64,000 bases of DNA from Gammaproteobacteria bacterium (GCA_018824405.1 JAHJGO010000009.1:62001-126000); one strand, 5' to 3'. Shown: positions 7,045 through 16,646, counted from the first letter of the stretch. Numbers and translations are program-made. Notes: generated by a model from the sequence alone, not told the origin.

Positions 7045-8871
7045 TTAGTCCGCTTCACGCTCAGGAGAGCAGCAGCCATGTTCCGGCGGGGATGGTGTGA
7101 ATGCGGCAAGAACCTGTCCGGTGACGGTGTTCGGCCGGAACACCGTGCAACCCTTGAGGCCAAGATGGTAGGCATGTTGATACAGATCACTGAAAGCCGA
7201 AAAATCCAGTCCTTGCGAAACGTTGACGGTTTTGGAAATGGCATTATCCACGTGGTTTTGCAAAACCGCCTGCATCGCCAGATGATCGGCGGGAAGCAGT
7301 TCGGCCGCAGTCAAGAAAGCGGGCGGCAAGGGTACATCCTCGCCATACAGGGCACGAAACAGTTTGTAGGCATAATCCTGTGTTTTGAATGTTACAAGGC
7401 TTCCATCCACAGTCCTTACCGTACGTTGAAATTGCCAGTCATAAACCGGCTCCAGCCCGCTGGACACATTACCAGCGAGCAAACTGATCGTCCCTGCCGG
7501 CGCTATCGCAGTAAGGTGACTGTTACGCATGCCATGCTTGCGGATTTCGTTTTGAATGTCGGTCGGTAACTTTTTGACAAAAGCTCCCTGCAGATAGCTT
7601 TCCAGCTCCAGCTTTGGGAACGCACCCTTCTCCTGCGCCAGTCTGGCAGAAGTTCGATAGGCAGCATGACAGATACGCCCCATGATTTCGTCCGCGCAGC
7701 GCAGAGATTCCGGGCTGCCATAACGCAGGCCGAGCATGACCAACGCATCGGCGAGACCCGTAATGCCCAGCCCAAGCCGTCGTGTAGCACGCGCTACAAA
7801 AGCTTGCTGCGGCAGCGGGAAATGCGAGGCTTCATAAACATTGTCGAGCATGCGCGTGGCAAGAGCGGCAGCTTCACTGATGCCATCCAGGTCCAGTGAA
7901 GCTCCGGTGGAGAACGGCTGATTGACGAAACGGGTCAGGTTGAGCGAGCCCAGGTCGCATGCGCCATAAGCAGGCAAGGGAATTTCACCGCAGGGATTGG
8001 TCGCGCTGATGTGTTCGCTATACCAGAGATTGTTTTGCTGATTGACGCGATCAATGAAAATCACACCAGGCTCGGCGCAGTCATAGGCGGCACGCACCAG
8101 TTTTTCCCACAGTTCACGCGCCCTCACTCGTCTGAATACATGGCACATTTGCGCCACTGCACTACCCGGCCAGTGGCGTTCAAGCACTTCGCCGGAAGCT
8201 TTCTCATCCTGCGCCAAAGGGAACAACAGAGGCCATTCTTCATCCTGCTCAACGGCAGCCATGAAGGCATCACTCACCAGCACCGAAAGATTGAAGTGGC
8301 GCAGGGATTGCGGGTTGCGCTTGGCATCGATGAATGCCTCGATATCGGGATGATCGCAGCTCAGGGTCGCCATCATGGCGCCACGCCGCGCCCCGGTGGA
8401 GAAAATAGTGCTGCACATGCTGTCCCAGATGTGCATGAAGGAGAGGGGGCCGCTGGCCTCTGCGCCCACCTGCTGCGCCACCATGCCGTGCGGACGCAAG
8501 GTGGAAAAATCCAGGCCGATTCCGCCACCCTGCTGCATGGTCAGCGCGCTTTCCTTTAGCGCCTCGAAAATACCGGCAATGGAATCTTCAACGCCGCCCA
8601 TCACAAAACAGTTGAACAGGGTAACGCGATGGCGGGTATCGGCCCCGGCCAGAATTCTTCCGCCGGGGAGAAATTTGAAGTTCCGCAGCAAATCGTAAAA
8701 ACGTGCCGCCCACTTATCTACACACTCAGGCTGCTCGACTGCAGCCAATGCCCGTGCAACTCGACGCCAGGTATCCTCGATATTGGCATCGCGCATCTCA
8801 CCAGGCTCGTGGTAACGATATTTTTCTTCCCAGACTTTTCTCGAAATCGGCTCGATCAGATCATTATCCAT
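7045..8871 (-). CDS. nrdJ: Adenosylcobalamin-dependent (class II) ribonucleotide reductase
   Basis: This 608-residue enzyme makes deoxyribonucleotides from ribonucleotides using adenosylcobalamin as radical source, so it needs no oxygen. Key elements are the N-terminal redox Cys in LFNCFVMGG, the QQGGGIGLDFS loop, the active-site N-P-C-G-E (ATNPCGEIPL), the second redox Cys in the CTVFRP region or the C-terminal CC pair (HGCCSPE), and the APAGTIS loop. There is no ATP-cone. It sits 32 bases downstream of fliR on the same strand, apparently at the tail of the flagellar operon, and has no room for a B12 riboswitch in that gap. Confidence 0.95.
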   Translation of the reverse strand: MDNDLIEPISRKVWEEKYRYHEPGEMRDANIEDTWRRVARALAAVEQPECVDKWAARFYDLLRNFKFLPGGRILAGADTRHRVTLFNCFVMGGVEDSIAGIFEALKESALTMQQGGGIGLDFSTLRPHGMVAQQVGAEASGPLSFMHIWDSMCSTIFSTGARRGAMMATLSCDHPDIEAFIDAKRNPQSLRHFNLSVLVSDAFMAAVEQDEEWPLLFPLAQDEKASGEVLERHWPGSAVAQMCHVFRRVRARELWEKLVRAAYDCAEPGVIFIDRVNQQNNLWYSEHISATNPCGEIPLPAYGACDLGSLNLTRFVNQPFSTGASLDLDGISEAAALATRMLDNVYEASHFPLPQQAFVARATRRLGLGITGLADALVMLGLRYGSPESLRCADEIMGRICHAAYRTSARLAQEKGAFPKLELESYLQGAFVKKLPTDIQNEIRKHGMRNSHLTAIAPAGTISLLAGNVSSGLEPVYDWQFQRTVRTVDGSLVTFKTQDYAYKLFRALYGEDVPLPPAFLTAAELLPADHLAMQAVLQNHVDNAISKTVNVSQGLDFSAFSDLYQHAYHLGLKGCTVFRPNTVTGQVLAAFTPSPPEHGCCSPEREAD

Positions 8872-8903
8872 GGCTACACTCTGAATGAGGCAAGCGGTCT
8901 TAA

Positions 8904-9698
8904 TTACGGCCCGGCAGGATGAGCCGATCGTGCAATCAGCAACATCATCTGCAGGCCATCGAGCATCATTCGCTCGAAAACTGGCACCATGTAGGGCAAT
9001 GTCACAAACAGCATCAGAAATCCGGCCGCCAACGTAATTGGAAAACCGACGGCAAAAATGTTCAGTTGTGGTGCAGCACGAGTCATGATGCCGATCGACA
9101 GGTTGGCTATGAGCAGAGCGGCAATCATTGGCAAGGCGAGTAGCAGGCCGGCACGAAAAATCTCGCCGCCCCAGTCAACCAGGGTTTTGAACCCCAGTGC
9201 GGACATAGGCTGAGCTGCTATTGGAAAAGCCTGAAAGCTCTCAACCAACGCCTCGATCATTAATAAATGGCCATTGAGGGCCAGAAACACCAGCGAAAAC
9301 ATAATCCCAAGAAACTGAGCAACCACAGGCACCTGAGCAGAATTAATCGGATCGAAGAAAGTTGCAAATCCGAGACCCATTTGCAGTCCGAGCATGCTGC
9401 CGGCCATTTCGACCGCAACAAAAACCACCCGCATCGCCAAACCCATGGCAAGCCCGATCACGACCTGCTGGGCCAGAATCAGCAGGCCTGCAGCAGAGCC
9501 GGGATCAACAACAGGCATGGGGCCCAGCACTGGAGACACGATCAGCGTAATAGCCATGATCAGGCCCATTTTGGCGCTGCGGGGAAAGCTGGGATTACCG
9601 AGAACAGGAGCGCTGGCAATCAGCGCAGCAATACGGGACAAAGGCCAGATAAAGGCCGTCAGCCAGGCAAGTAGTTGTTCAGAAGTAAGAGTCAGCAT
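8904..9698 (-). CDS. fliR: Flagellar export apparatus protein FliR
   Basis: This 264-residue inner-membrane protein forms the core export gate with FliP and FliQ in the flagellar type III secretion system. About six hydrophobic segments are visible (for example FIWPLSRIAALIASAPVLG and the C-terminal AVGFPITLAAGFLMLFVTL). Length and the family pattern are normal. It is the last flagellar gene of the block, 23 bases after fliQ. The flhB gene that often follows is not here; nrdJ follows instead. Confidence 0.95.
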   Translation of the reverse strand: MLTLTSEQLLAWLTAFIWPLSRIAALIASAPVLGNPSFPRSAKMGLIMAITLIVSPVLGPMPVVDPGSAAGLLILAQQVVIGLAMGLAMRVVFVAVEMAGSMLGLQMGLGFATFFDPINSAQVPVVAQFLGIMFSLVFLALNGHLLMIEALVESFQAFPIAAQPMSALGFKTLVDWGGEIFRAGLLLALPMIAALLIANLSIGIMTRAAPQLNIFAVGFPITLAAGFLMLFVTLPYMVPVFERMMLDGLQMMLLIARSAHPAGP

Positions 9699-9721
9699 GA
9701 AATGGCATGATCGGCAATAAG

Positions 9722-9991
9722 CTAGCCGATCATGCCCGGGATACCGGAAAACAGCTGCCGCATGTAATCGACCATCAGCGTGATCATTGACGGCCCAGCG
9801 ATAAACATCACCAGAAACATGACCAGCAATTTGGGAATGAAAGACAAAGTCATTTCATTAATTTGCGTTGCCGCCTGAAAAATACTGACCAGGAGCCCGG
9901 TCACCAGTGCTGCCAGCAGCATGGGTGCCGCCAGCAACATGGTCACCTCGAGTGCATGGCGGCCCACCGTCATCACGGTTTCCGGGGTCAT
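9722..9991 (-). CDS. fliQ: Flagellar export apparatus protein FliQ
   Basis: This 89-residue protein has two transmembrane helices ([20 protein letters not shown] and the [18 protein letters not shown] region) joined by the conserved [15 protein letters not shown] loop, the FliQ hallmark. Four copies normally pack around FliP and FliR in the export gate. Its start overlaps the fliP stop by four bases, indicating translational coupling. Confidence 0.96.
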   Translation of the reverse strand: MTPETVMTVGRHALEVTMLLAAPMLLAALVTGLLVSIFQAATQINEMTLSFIPKLLVMFLVMFIAGPSMITLMVDYMRQLFSGIPGMIG

Positions 9992-10752
9992 GTATAGAAG
10001 CTCTGCACCAATGATCCCATGAGAAGGGCCCAGCCATCCACCAGCACGAACAGCATCAGCTTGAAAGGCAGAGAAATCATGACCGGCGACAACATCATCA
10101 TACCCATCGACATCAGCACGCTTGCAACGACCATATCGATGATGAGGAAAGGGATGAAAATCAGAAACCCGATCTGGAATGCAGTCTTGAGCTCGCTGGT
10201 CACATAGGCCGGAACAAGAATTCTTAGCGGCACTGCTTCCGGCCCGATCAGCGGCTCGCTATTGGCAAGTTTGACGAACAATGCCAGATCCTCGTGCCGC
10301 GTTTGCCGCAACATGAAAGCCTTGAGCGGTTCAGCACCTTTCTCCAGCGCAGCCGAAATATCGATCTTTTTTTCAACATAAGGCTGATAAGCCTCATTGT
10401 AGATTTTTTCAAACACCGGAGCCATCACGAAAAAAGTCAGGAACAATGACATTCCAACAATCACCTGATTTGTTGGAGACTGCATGGTACCCAGAGCCTG
10501 GCGCAACAAGGAAAGAACAATGATGATGCGGGTAAAGGCGGTCATCATGAGCAGCGCTGCAGGCAGAAACGACAGTGCCGTAAGAAACAGCAGGGTCTGA
10601 ATGCTGAGGGTGTAAGTCTGGCCGCCACCGGGCGAAGGCGTACTGGTCAGGGCAGGAAAGCCGGCATCGGCTGCCGATGCCATCTGCGGCAACGCAAGCA
10701 AGAACATCCAGCCTGCAACGACAAACAGATGGCGTATCAATCGCGGGTCCAT
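9988..10752 (-). CDS. fliP: Flagellar export apparatus protein FliP
   Basis: This 254-residue membrane protein forms the pentameric core of the export gate. A cleavable signal peptide (ending near PQMASAAD), as in other FliP proteins, precedes the mature region. The signatures [16 protein letters not shown] and [18 protein letters not shown] are present, as is the late [21 protein letters not shown]-like segment. The gene starts four bases after fliO and overlaps fliQ, a standard arrangement. Confidence 0.97.
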   Translation of the reverse strand: MDPRLIRHLFVVAGWMFLLALPQMASAADAGFPALTSTPSPGGGQTYTLSIQTLLFLTALSFLPAALLMMTAFTRIIIVLSLLRQALGTMQSPTNQVIVGMSLFLTFFVMAPVFEKIYNEAYQPYVEKKIDISAALEKGAEPLKAFMLRQTRHEDLALFVKLANSEPLIGPEAVPLRILVPAYVTSELKTAFQIGFLIFIPFLIIDMVVASVLMSMGMMMLSPVMISLPFKLMLFVLVDGWALLMGSLVQSFYT

Positions 10753-10755
10753 AGG

Positions 10756-11220
10756 TTATTTGTTGTCACGGGCCGCGTTGCGCCGGCTCATGACGTCCTT
10801 GAGCCAGATTGAAAAACGCTGCTCACCCCCGACCAGTGAATTGGCCTCGGGCTGATTGGCAATTCTGGGCATATTGTGCAGCGCTGTTACCTGACCCGGC
10901 GCCACACCGACTACCAGCCAGGTTTCACCCACTTCCACCACCACAACCCGCTCTTTTGGCCCAACGGCAATTCCGCCAATCAGCCTGATAGTGCCCCCGG
11001 CGGAGACCTGTCCCGGGGCAAAGCGTTTCAGCAGCCAGGCTGCTGCTGCCACCGTACCCAGGACAATCACCAGACCAAGCAGCACTTGCAGCACACCACC
11101 TGGAGAGACAGGTGAAGCGGGAAGCGGGGGGGACTGAGTTGGCGCAGCAAAAACGGAAGTTGAGGCAATAAAGAATAGCGCACTCAATGAGGCGAAAATG
11201 AAAAGCCGCAGGAAAATCAT
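10756..11220 (-). CDS. fliO: Flagellar biosynthetic protein FliO
   Basis: This 154-residue protein helps FliP assemble in the inner membrane. A signal-like N-terminus (FASLSALFFIASTSVFA) is followed by one transmembrane helix (VLQVLLGLVIVLGTVAAAAW) and a cytoplasmic domain with the conserved pattern GPKERVVVVEVGETWLVVGV. The sequence is poorly conserved, as usual for FliO, but the motif and the position between fliN and fliP settle the call. It overlaps fliN by four bases. Confidence 0.93.
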   Translation of the reverse strand: MIFLRLFIFASLSALFFIASTSVFAAPTQSPPLPASPVSPGGVLQVLLGLVIVLGTVAAAAWLLKRFAPGQVSAGGTIRLIGGIAVGPKERVVVVEVGETWLVVGVAPGQVTALHNMPRIANQPEANSLVGGEQRFSIWLKDVMSRRNAARDNK

Positions 11221-11687
11221 CGGTTGAGTTTGCGAATCCGTTCAGCAGGGGAAATGATATCGGTCAGGCGGATACCAAACTTATCGTTTACCACCACCAC
11301 CTCTCCCTGGGCAATCAGGCAGCCATTGACCAGCACATTCATGGGTTCGCCAGCCAGACCGTCCAGCTCAACTACCGAACCCTGAGCAAGCTGAAGCAGG
11401 CTGCGAATGGCAATTTTGGTGCGTCCCAACTCGACTGTCAGATTGACCGGGATATCCAGAATCATATCCAGGTTATTGACCATGCCGGCTTGGCCGGTAG
11501 ATGCAGCAAACTGTTCAAAAACGGGGGTGGCCGCCTGCGGCTGGGCTGGAGGAGTCGCCTCGGCTTCGCCCTGTTCTGCCATGGCGGCGGCCCAGTCGTC
11601 TTCGGCAGCGGCACTGTCGGCCTCGCCCTGCTCGGACATGGCTGCGGCCCAATCATCAGCGCCTACTTGGCCTTCTTCTTCAGCCAT
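11217..11687 (-). CDS. fliN: Flagellar motor switch protein FliN
   Basis: This 156-residue component of the C-ring switches rotation and docks the export ATPase complex through FliH. The C-terminal SpoA domain (residues about 75-150: DIPVNLTVELGRTKIAIRSL, then VNDKFGIRLTDIISPAERI) is typical. The N-terminal region contains the motif DDWAAAM-x-EQGEA twice, at about residues 11-23 and 30-42, where most FliN proteins have it once. It overlaps fliM by eight bases and fliO by four. Confidence 0.96.
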   Translation of the reverse strand: MAEEEGQVGADDWAAAMSEQGEADSAAAEDDWAAAMAEQGEAEATPPAQPQAATPVFEQFAASTGQAGMVNNLDMILDIPVNLTVELGRTKIAIRSLLQLAQGSVVELDGLAGEPMNVLVNGCLIAQGEVVVVNDKFGIRLTDIISPAERIRKLNR

Positions 11688-12681
11688 TGCGTCTCTCCGG
11701 TGGTGACTCGGGTTCCGGCATGGTCAGAATCTTGTTTACTTTCAGGGCATATTGTCCGTTGAGAACGCCGTATTTGCATTCCAGCACTGGTACGCCGTCC
11801 ACTTCCGCCACTATAGCTTCAGGAATATCAAGAGAAATCACATCACCTACCTGCATATTGAGGATCTGTCCCAAATTTACGGGCGCTTCACCCAGGTTGG
11901 CGACCAGATTGACTTCAGCCACCTGGATCTGCTTGGTCAACAGGCGGGTCCAGCGCTCGTCTACATCCATGCGCTCACCCTGCATGCTACTGTACAGGAC
12001 ATCCCGAATCGGCTCGATCATAGCATAGGGGATACAGACGTGAAAGTCGCCACCACCCGACCCAAGCTCGATGTTGAAGGTCGTCACGACAACCACTTCG
12101 CTGGGTGTTGCTATGTTGGCAAACTGAGTATTCATTTCTGAACGGACATACTCGAATTCCACCGGATGAACCGGTTCCCAGCATTTCTTCATTTCTTCAA
12201 ACACGACATTGAGCATGTTCTGAATAATGCGCTGTTCGGTGGGCGTAAAATCCCGGCCTTCGACACGCATGTGAAAACGACCGTCACCGCCGAACAGATT
12301 ATCCACCACCAAGAATACCAGATTGGGGTCAAAAATGAACAGTGCAGTGCCTCGCAGGGGTTTCATATGAACCAGGTTGAGGTTGGTCGGCACCACCAGG
12401 TTGCGAATGAATTCACTGTACTTCATGACCCGAACCGGCCCGACGGAGATTTCAGCGGTGCGCCGGATAAAGTTGAACAAGCCGATTCGCAACAAACGCG
12501 CAAAACGTTCGTTGATCATCTCCAACCCGGGCATGCGGCCGCGTACGATGCGCTCCTGCTTGCCGATGTTGTAGGGTTTGACGCCAGATGTCTCTTCAGC
12601 TCCGGACTCTTCCTCAACGTCGCCCGTCACCCCCTTGAGAAGGGCATCGACTTCATCTTGTGAAAGTATATCGTCAGCCAT
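11680..12681 (-). CDS. fliM: Flagellar motor switch protein FliM
   Basis: This 333-residue C-ring protein binds phosphorylated CheY and changes the direction of rotation. The N-terminal CheY-binding peptide is present (DILSQDEVDALLKGV, residues 4-18). The middle CheC-like domain carries the GGDGRFH segment near residue 130 in the expected place, and a C-terminal SpoA domain resembles FliN. Length is standard. It lies 33 bases after fliL and overlaps fliN. Confidence 0.97.
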   Translation of the reverse strand: MADDILSQDEVDALLKGVTGDVEEESGAEETSGVKPYNIGKQERIVRGRMPGLEMINERFARLLRIGLFNFIRRTAEISVGPVRVMKYSEFIRNLVVPTNLNLVHMKPLRGTALFIFDPNLVFLVVDNLFGGDGRFHMRVEGRDFTPTEQRIIQNMLNVVFEEMKKCWEPVHPVEFEYVRSEMNTQFANIATPSEVVVVTTFNIELGSGGGDFHVCIPYAMIEPIRDVLYSSMQGERMDVDERWTRLLTKQIQVAEVNLVANLGEAPVNLGQILNMQVGDVISLDIPEAIVAEVDGVPVLECKYGVLNGQYALKVNKILTMPEPESPPERRNG

Positions 12682-12714
12682 TTTTCCGATGTCCCGGCAT
12701 TACTGTCTGGCCTT

Positions 12715-13227
12715 TTACTGAATCACAAAAGACGTCAAAAATACACCAGTCACACCTTCACCCTCTTTAACTTTTAATAGCTTATTGATTTGGGCCTTGA
12801 CCTCTCCACTCAGTTTCTGTTTTCCTTCAGAAGTTGCTAAGGCACTGGCCGTCTTGCTCGACAACAGCAAAAGAAGGGCATTGCGGATTTCCGGCATGTG
12901 CGACTTGATTGTATCTATCACCTTGACATCAGCCACTTTGAGCTCGATATCCGTTTGCAGCATACGTTCCTCACCTTCTGCAGTAAGGTTGACTGTGAAG
13001 GTCTCAAGCTTGACGAATACCGGCGGCTTCGCGGGCTCCGCCTCGTGTTTTTCTGCTCCTTGGCCCTCATTGGCAGATTTTTTGGCATGCATGAAGTACC
13101 AGGCCGCCCCTCCGCCTCCTGCAAGCAACACCACTGCTGCGACGATAATAATCAGCAGTTTGCCCTTGCCTTTCTTAGGCGTTCCTTCTGCCGCATCAGC
13201 AACTGGTTTTTCCTTGTCTTTTGCCAT
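12715..13227 (-). CDS. fliL: Flagellar basal body-associated protein FliL
   Basis: This 170-residue single-span inner-membrane protein surrounds the stator units and supports motor torque. A Lys-rich cytoplasmic start (KPVADAAEGTPKKGKGK) precedes one transmembrane helix (LLIIIVAAVVLLAGGGGAAW). The periplasmic domain contains FVKLETFTVNLTAEGEERML and TVIDTIKSHMPEIRNALLLL-like stretches typical of FliL. It begins a second run of flagellar genes (fliLMNOPQR) after a 400-base gap, so it may have its own promoter. Confidence 0.94.
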   Translation of the reverse strand: MAKDKEKPVADAAEGTPKKGKGKLLIIIVAAVVLLAGGGGAAWYFMHAKKSANEGQGAEKHEAEPAKPPVFVKLETFTVNLTAEGEERMLQTDIELKVADVKVIDTIKSHMPEIRNALLLLLSSKTASALATSEGKQKLSGEVKAQINKLLKVKEGEGVTGVFLTSFVIQ

Positions 13228-13628
13228 ATCACCCTCGCTTTCGCTTCACACCACACGCAACCCGAGACGACTTTTCTCTCTTTGGTGGAACTTATAAACT
13301 TAAATGATATAAAAAACAAGTAGTTTTGATTGATAATTTATGTGCTTTAACAACTACCGCAATGCCCATTCACTAGCATCGGCCTGATTGCCGGCATCAG
13401 ATTTTAAGCAACAGGAATATCAGATTCCGCAAACCAAGCAGATTAAAGCTTAATAATCATTAAGATAAGAATACATTAGCAGCGATGGAGTTGGATCACG
13501 AAGAAAAATCGTGTGAAAGAAGAGACAGAAACTGGATATTTCAACACACAGGCGTTGCGGCAAAACAACAGCTGTGAATTAAGGATTAAGACAAGATCAA
13601 ACCGGGAAAGTCGGCAGATTCCAACATC
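13228..13628. other. Gap between fliK and fliL
   Basis: This 401-base, AT-rich stretch has no supported gene. It should carry the promoter of fliLMNOPQR on the minus strand; the best candidate is listed at 13291-13319. I looked for a sigma-54 (GG-N10-GC) and a sigma-28 match reading towards fliL and found none that convince. A short palindrome around 13500-13520 (CACGA/TCGTG) and a GC-rich dyad near 13380-13400 are weak. Confidence 0.5.
13291..13319 (-). promoter_or_regulatory. Candidate sigma-70 promoter of fliL
   Basis: On the minus strand TTGTTT and TATAAG are 17 bases apart, about 65 bases upstream of the fliL start. The -10 matches 5 of 6 and the -35 is weak. It is one of several AT-rich possibilities in this gap. 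Confidence 0.3.
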
Positions 13629-14705
13629 TCAGGCAAACAGATCAACCATTCCGCTACCATCTTGACGCAGCGAAATCATCCCTCCCGTATTGGGTGATGC
13701 TTGCATGTTATCGTTACTAGAAAAACCTGCCTGCCGCGAAGAGCCAGACTGCCCTTCGCGACCCGATGCCTGCTGCTGAGGTAAGGAATCGGAACTGACC
13801 GTAGCATTCCCCAGGCTCATTCCACCTTCCGCCAACATTTCGCGCAGGCGAGGCATGGCGGCCTCAATTGCCTCTCGTACTGCGGGCTGATGTGAAACGA
13901 ATATGGCAGAAATCTGGTCGTTACTGACCGAAATTCGCACCTCCATCGGACCCAGATTTGGGGGATTGAGGCGCAATTCGGCCACTTGGGTTTGCTGGCC
14001 AGCCATCCATACCACCTTCTGACCCAAAGCTTCCCCCCAACCAGCACTTCCAACGGGTGCCTGAATGGTTGCAGGTGAAAGCGGCATAGCCTTGGTTTCA
14101 ACAACTGATGAATGACTCGTCGCCATCATGACAGGCAAGGTGTTGGCCGGAATTTCAGGGGTAGAATGCGCTTCTGCGGACGACACTGGCAGACTCAACC
14201 CTTCCCCTGTCTTTCCCATCCGGATTTGCGGCAATTCTTCGCCATCAACGGCAAAATCTGCCACCCGACCAGAAACCGTCGGAATTTCTTTGGCTACGGG
14301 AAATTCCCTGCCCAACTGGCCCAGAACATCAGGATCGCCCTTGATACTTGCAAGTTCTTTACCAGAAGGCCCGGCACTCAGCACCAAAGACATCGAAGAC
14401 CCCGACGGTTTCCCGGCAACAGCCGGAATCGGCATGAAAATGCCCGCAAGCGGAATCAGGTCACCATTGAGCGTGGCGCCTTCCGCCTGCAATTCCGGCT
14501 GCACACCCACTTCAACCGTATCCATCTCCACAGTGACTGCCTCGAGTTTAGCCCTGAGCTCAGCGTCAATACCCTTCCCACCCTTGATCTGGGCCTTGAG
14601 CAAGGCTGAAAAATCCACGCCTTCAATAGAAGCGCTGTCACTTTCCACCCCCGCAGGTTGGGTGGAATTGGCGGAAATTTTTGGCATGATGGGCATTGCT
14701 TGCAT
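13629..14705 (-). CDS. fliK: Flagellar hook-length control protein FliK
   Basis: This 358-residue secreted ruler sets hook length and switches export specificity. The N-terminal two thirds are low-complexity and poorly conserved. The C-terminal domain (about residues 225-320) has the family pattern: VAELRLNPPNLGPMEVRI, then AIFVSHQPAVREAIEAAMPR, then LREMLAEGGMSLGNATVSS. A Gln/Ser/Gly-rich tail follows. It lies between fliJ and fliL. A sigma-54-type promoter sits just upstream, so it need not depend only on the fliE promoter. Confidence 0.93.
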   Translation of the reverse strand: MQAMPIMPKISANSTQPAGVESDSASIEGVDFSALLKAQIKGGKGIDAELRAKLEAVTVEMDTVEVGVQPELQAEGATLNGDLIPLAGIFMPIPAVAGKPSGSSMSLVLSAGPSGKELASIKGDPDVLGQLGREFPVAKEIPTVSGRVADFAVDGEELPQIRMGKTGEGLSLPVSSAEAHSTPEIPANTLPVMMATSHSSVVETKAMPLSPATIQAPVGSAGWGEALGQKVVWMAGQQTQVAELRLNPPNLGPMEVRISVSNDQISAIFVSHQPAVREAIEAAMPRLREMLAEGGMSLGNATVSSDSLPQQQASGREGQSGSSRQAGFSSNDNMQASPNTGGMISLRQDGSGMVDLFA

Positions 14706-14744
14706 GTCTCGATCTCATTCAGCACATTGTCTGTATGATCTTCA

Positions 14745-14760
14745 AGCAACTTACATGCCT
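14745..14760 (-). promoter_or_regulatory. Sigma-54-type promoter of fliK
   Basis: The minus strand reads AGGCATGTAAGTTGCT, very close to the -24/-12 consensus TGGCACG-N4-TTGCW, with the invariant GG and GC exactly 10 bases apart. It lies in the 58-base gap between fliJ and fliK. A start of transcription about 12 bases after the GC would give a leader of about 30 bases. Confidence 0.7.
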
Positions 14761-14763
14761 AAG

Positions 14764-15210
14764 TCACTCATCGCTGCTTCGGTCACGTTTATTACTGGAA
14801 AGCTCGTCCTGCTCTTTCTGCTCAATCTGGTTTTCGCGCTTGGTCTCAGCACGACGATGTCGCTGTGACAAAGTATCAAACGCCTTGAGTTTGCCGCGTT
14901 GCCGCAGCCATTCCTGCCGTCCGGCTTCCCACCGCGACTGGCAACGTGTCACTTCGTCCTGCTGCAACTTGATAGCCGTATCCAGCTTGATCAGGAAAAG
15001 TTGAAAATCCCGCAGGGCCATGGCTGATGTGCCACCGCTACCTGACTCGCGCAGGCGCTCCCGGTAGCTATCCCGGTATGCCAGCAATTGCTTGAGTTTT
15101 TCTTCGGCGTCATTCCAGCGCGCCTTTAGGGCCTGCAGATTTTTTGCGGCAGAATCCATATGATTCTGCGATAAATCCAGCAGGGGCTGCAGCTGGAACT
15201 TACGCGCCAT
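14764..15210 (-). CDS. fliJ: Flagellar export chaperone FliJ
   Basis: This 148-residue, highly charged, all-helical protein (coiled coil from start to end: QPLLDLSQNHMDSAAKNLQ and onward) resembles the stalk-like FliJ that links the FliI ATPase ring to the export gate. Length and position immediately downstream of fliI (14-base gap) fit. The C-terminal 30 residues are Arg/Glu/Lys-rich. Sequence similarity in this family is low, so the call rests mostly on context and fold. Confidence 0.88.
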   Translation of the reverse strand: MARKFQLQPLLDLSQNHMDSAAKNLQALKARWNDAEEKLKQLLAYRDSYRERLRESGSGGTSAMALRDFQLFLIKLDTAIKLQQDEVTRCQSRWEAGRQEWLRQRGKLKAFDTLSQRHRRAETKRENQIEQKEQDELSSNKRDRSSDE

Positions 15211-15224
15211 AATGTTTCAGCCTC

Positions 15225-16646
15225 CTAATGGCTGAACAACGCGGCCAGTTGGGCCACACTTTCATGCTCATTGACCTGCTGACGCATGCTTTGCTGCAGA
15301 AAAGCCTCGAGGCGTGGATACATTATGATCGCCTCGTCCAGAAGAGGGTCGCCGCCTTTGACGTAGGCGCCAACACTGATCAAATCGCGGCTACGGTGGA
15401 ATCGCGAATACAATAACTTGAAGCGCCGCACCCACTCCAGGTGCTGGGGAGTGATCAACTCGGTCATGGCGCGACTGATCGAAGCTTCGATATCGATCGC
15501 CGGGTAATGCCCCTGATCTGCAAGTGAGCGAGACAACACGACATGACCATCAAGTATGGCGCGCGCGCTATCGGCAATAGGATCCTGCTGGTCATCGCCT
15601 TCGGTCAGAACAGTATAGAAGGCGGTGATCGAGCCACCGCCATCATGACCATTGCCCGCACGCTCTACCAGTTGCGGAAGCTTGGCAAAAACCGAGGGGG
15701 GGTATCCCTTGGTTGCTGGAGGCTCACCAATTGCCAGTGCAATTTCGCGCTGCGCCATGGCATAGCGGGTCAGGGAATCCATGATCAGCAAGACATGCTT
15801 GCCCTGATCCCTAAAATATTCTGCAATTGCTGTCGCATATGAAGCGCCGTGCAGGCGCAGCAACGGCGGGGTATCGGCCGGCGCAGCCACGACCACAGAG
15901 CGGGCAAGACCTTCGGCACCAAGAATATTCTCTATGAATTCCTTGACCTCACGACCGCGCTCGCCGATCAGGCCAACCACAATCACATCGGCACTGGTAT
16001 AGCGGGCCATCATCCCCAGCAATACGCTCTTGCCAATACCGCTACCTGCAAACAAGCCCATGCGCTGCCCCCGCCCTACGGAGAGCAAGGCATTGATCGC
16101 ACGAACACCGACATCCAAAACATCACGAATCGGCGCCCTGGCCAGCGGATTGAATGGCCTGCTTTGCAGGGGAACGGTAGAATCGGTCAGAAGGGATCCC
16201 AAGGCATCGAGGGGGCGGCCTGCGCCATCTATGACACGCCCCAGCAGCCGGTCACCCACCGCCACATGCTTGGCGCGATCCTCCGCACGACGATGCTGGC
16301 CAGGCTTGCCGGAACGGCCTGTTGGTGAAGACTGGGGCGCCAAACAGCTAATTGCGGGCGTGACTTTTGCGCCTGGAGTCAGGCCGTATACATCAGTGGA
16401 AGGCATCAGCAACAAACGCTCTCCGGAAAAGCCGACCACCTCCGCTTCCACATCATGACCATCGGGAGTAGAAATAACGCAACTGCTGCCTACTGCAAGC
16501 TTGAGACCTACCGCCTCCATCACCAACCCGGTCACCCGCGTCAGTCGGCCAGTGACGACCCAGGGTGGATTACCCGTCACGGCCTCCCGGCAATTCTGAA
16601 GATGATTTTGCCAGTTCTCTCGCAGCTTCATTTCGGCCCCAGCCAC
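15225..16646 (-). CDS. fliI: Flagellar export ATPase FliI
   Basis: This 473-residue ATPase energises export of flagellar proteins and is related to F1 beta. The Walker A motif is in [16 protein letters not shown], the Walker B in [18 protein letters not shown], and the SDPEAD-like FliI loop is in [11 protein letters not shown]. The N-terminal barrel and C-terminal helical domain are complete. It overlaps the end of fliH by 19 bases and is followed by fliJ. Confidence 0.97.
   Translation of the reverse strand: MAGAEMKLRENWQNHLQNCREAVTGNPPWVVTGRLTRVTGLVMEAVGLKLAVGSSCVISTPDGHDVEAEVVGFSGERLLLMPSTDVYGLTPGAKVTPAISCLAPQSSPTGRSGKPGQHRRAEDRAKHVAVGDRLLGRVIDGAGRPLDALGSLLTDSTVPLQSRPFNPLARAPIRDVLDVGVRAINALLSVGRGQRMGLFAGSGIGKSVLLGMMARYTSADVIVVGLIGERGREVKEFIENILGAEGLARSVVVAAPADTPPLLRLHGASYATAIAEYFRDQGKHVLLIMDSLTRYAMAQREIALAIGEPPATKGYPPSVFAKLPQLVERAGNGHDGGGSITAFYTVLTEGDDQQDPIADSARAILDGHVVLSRSLADQGHYPAIDIEASISRAMTELITPQHLEWVRRFKLLYSRFHRSRDLISVGAYVKGGDPLLDEAIIMYPRLEAFLQQSMRQQVNEHESVAQLAALFSH

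Noticed and set aside
8872-8903. Cobalamin riboswitch for nrdJ
   Set aside because: The gap to fliR is only 32 bases, far too short for this riboswitch class.
13441-13475. TAAAGCTT...GATAA as a sigma-28 promoter in the fliK-fliL gap
   Set aside because: Spacing to the GATAA is 2 bases short and it points away from fliL.
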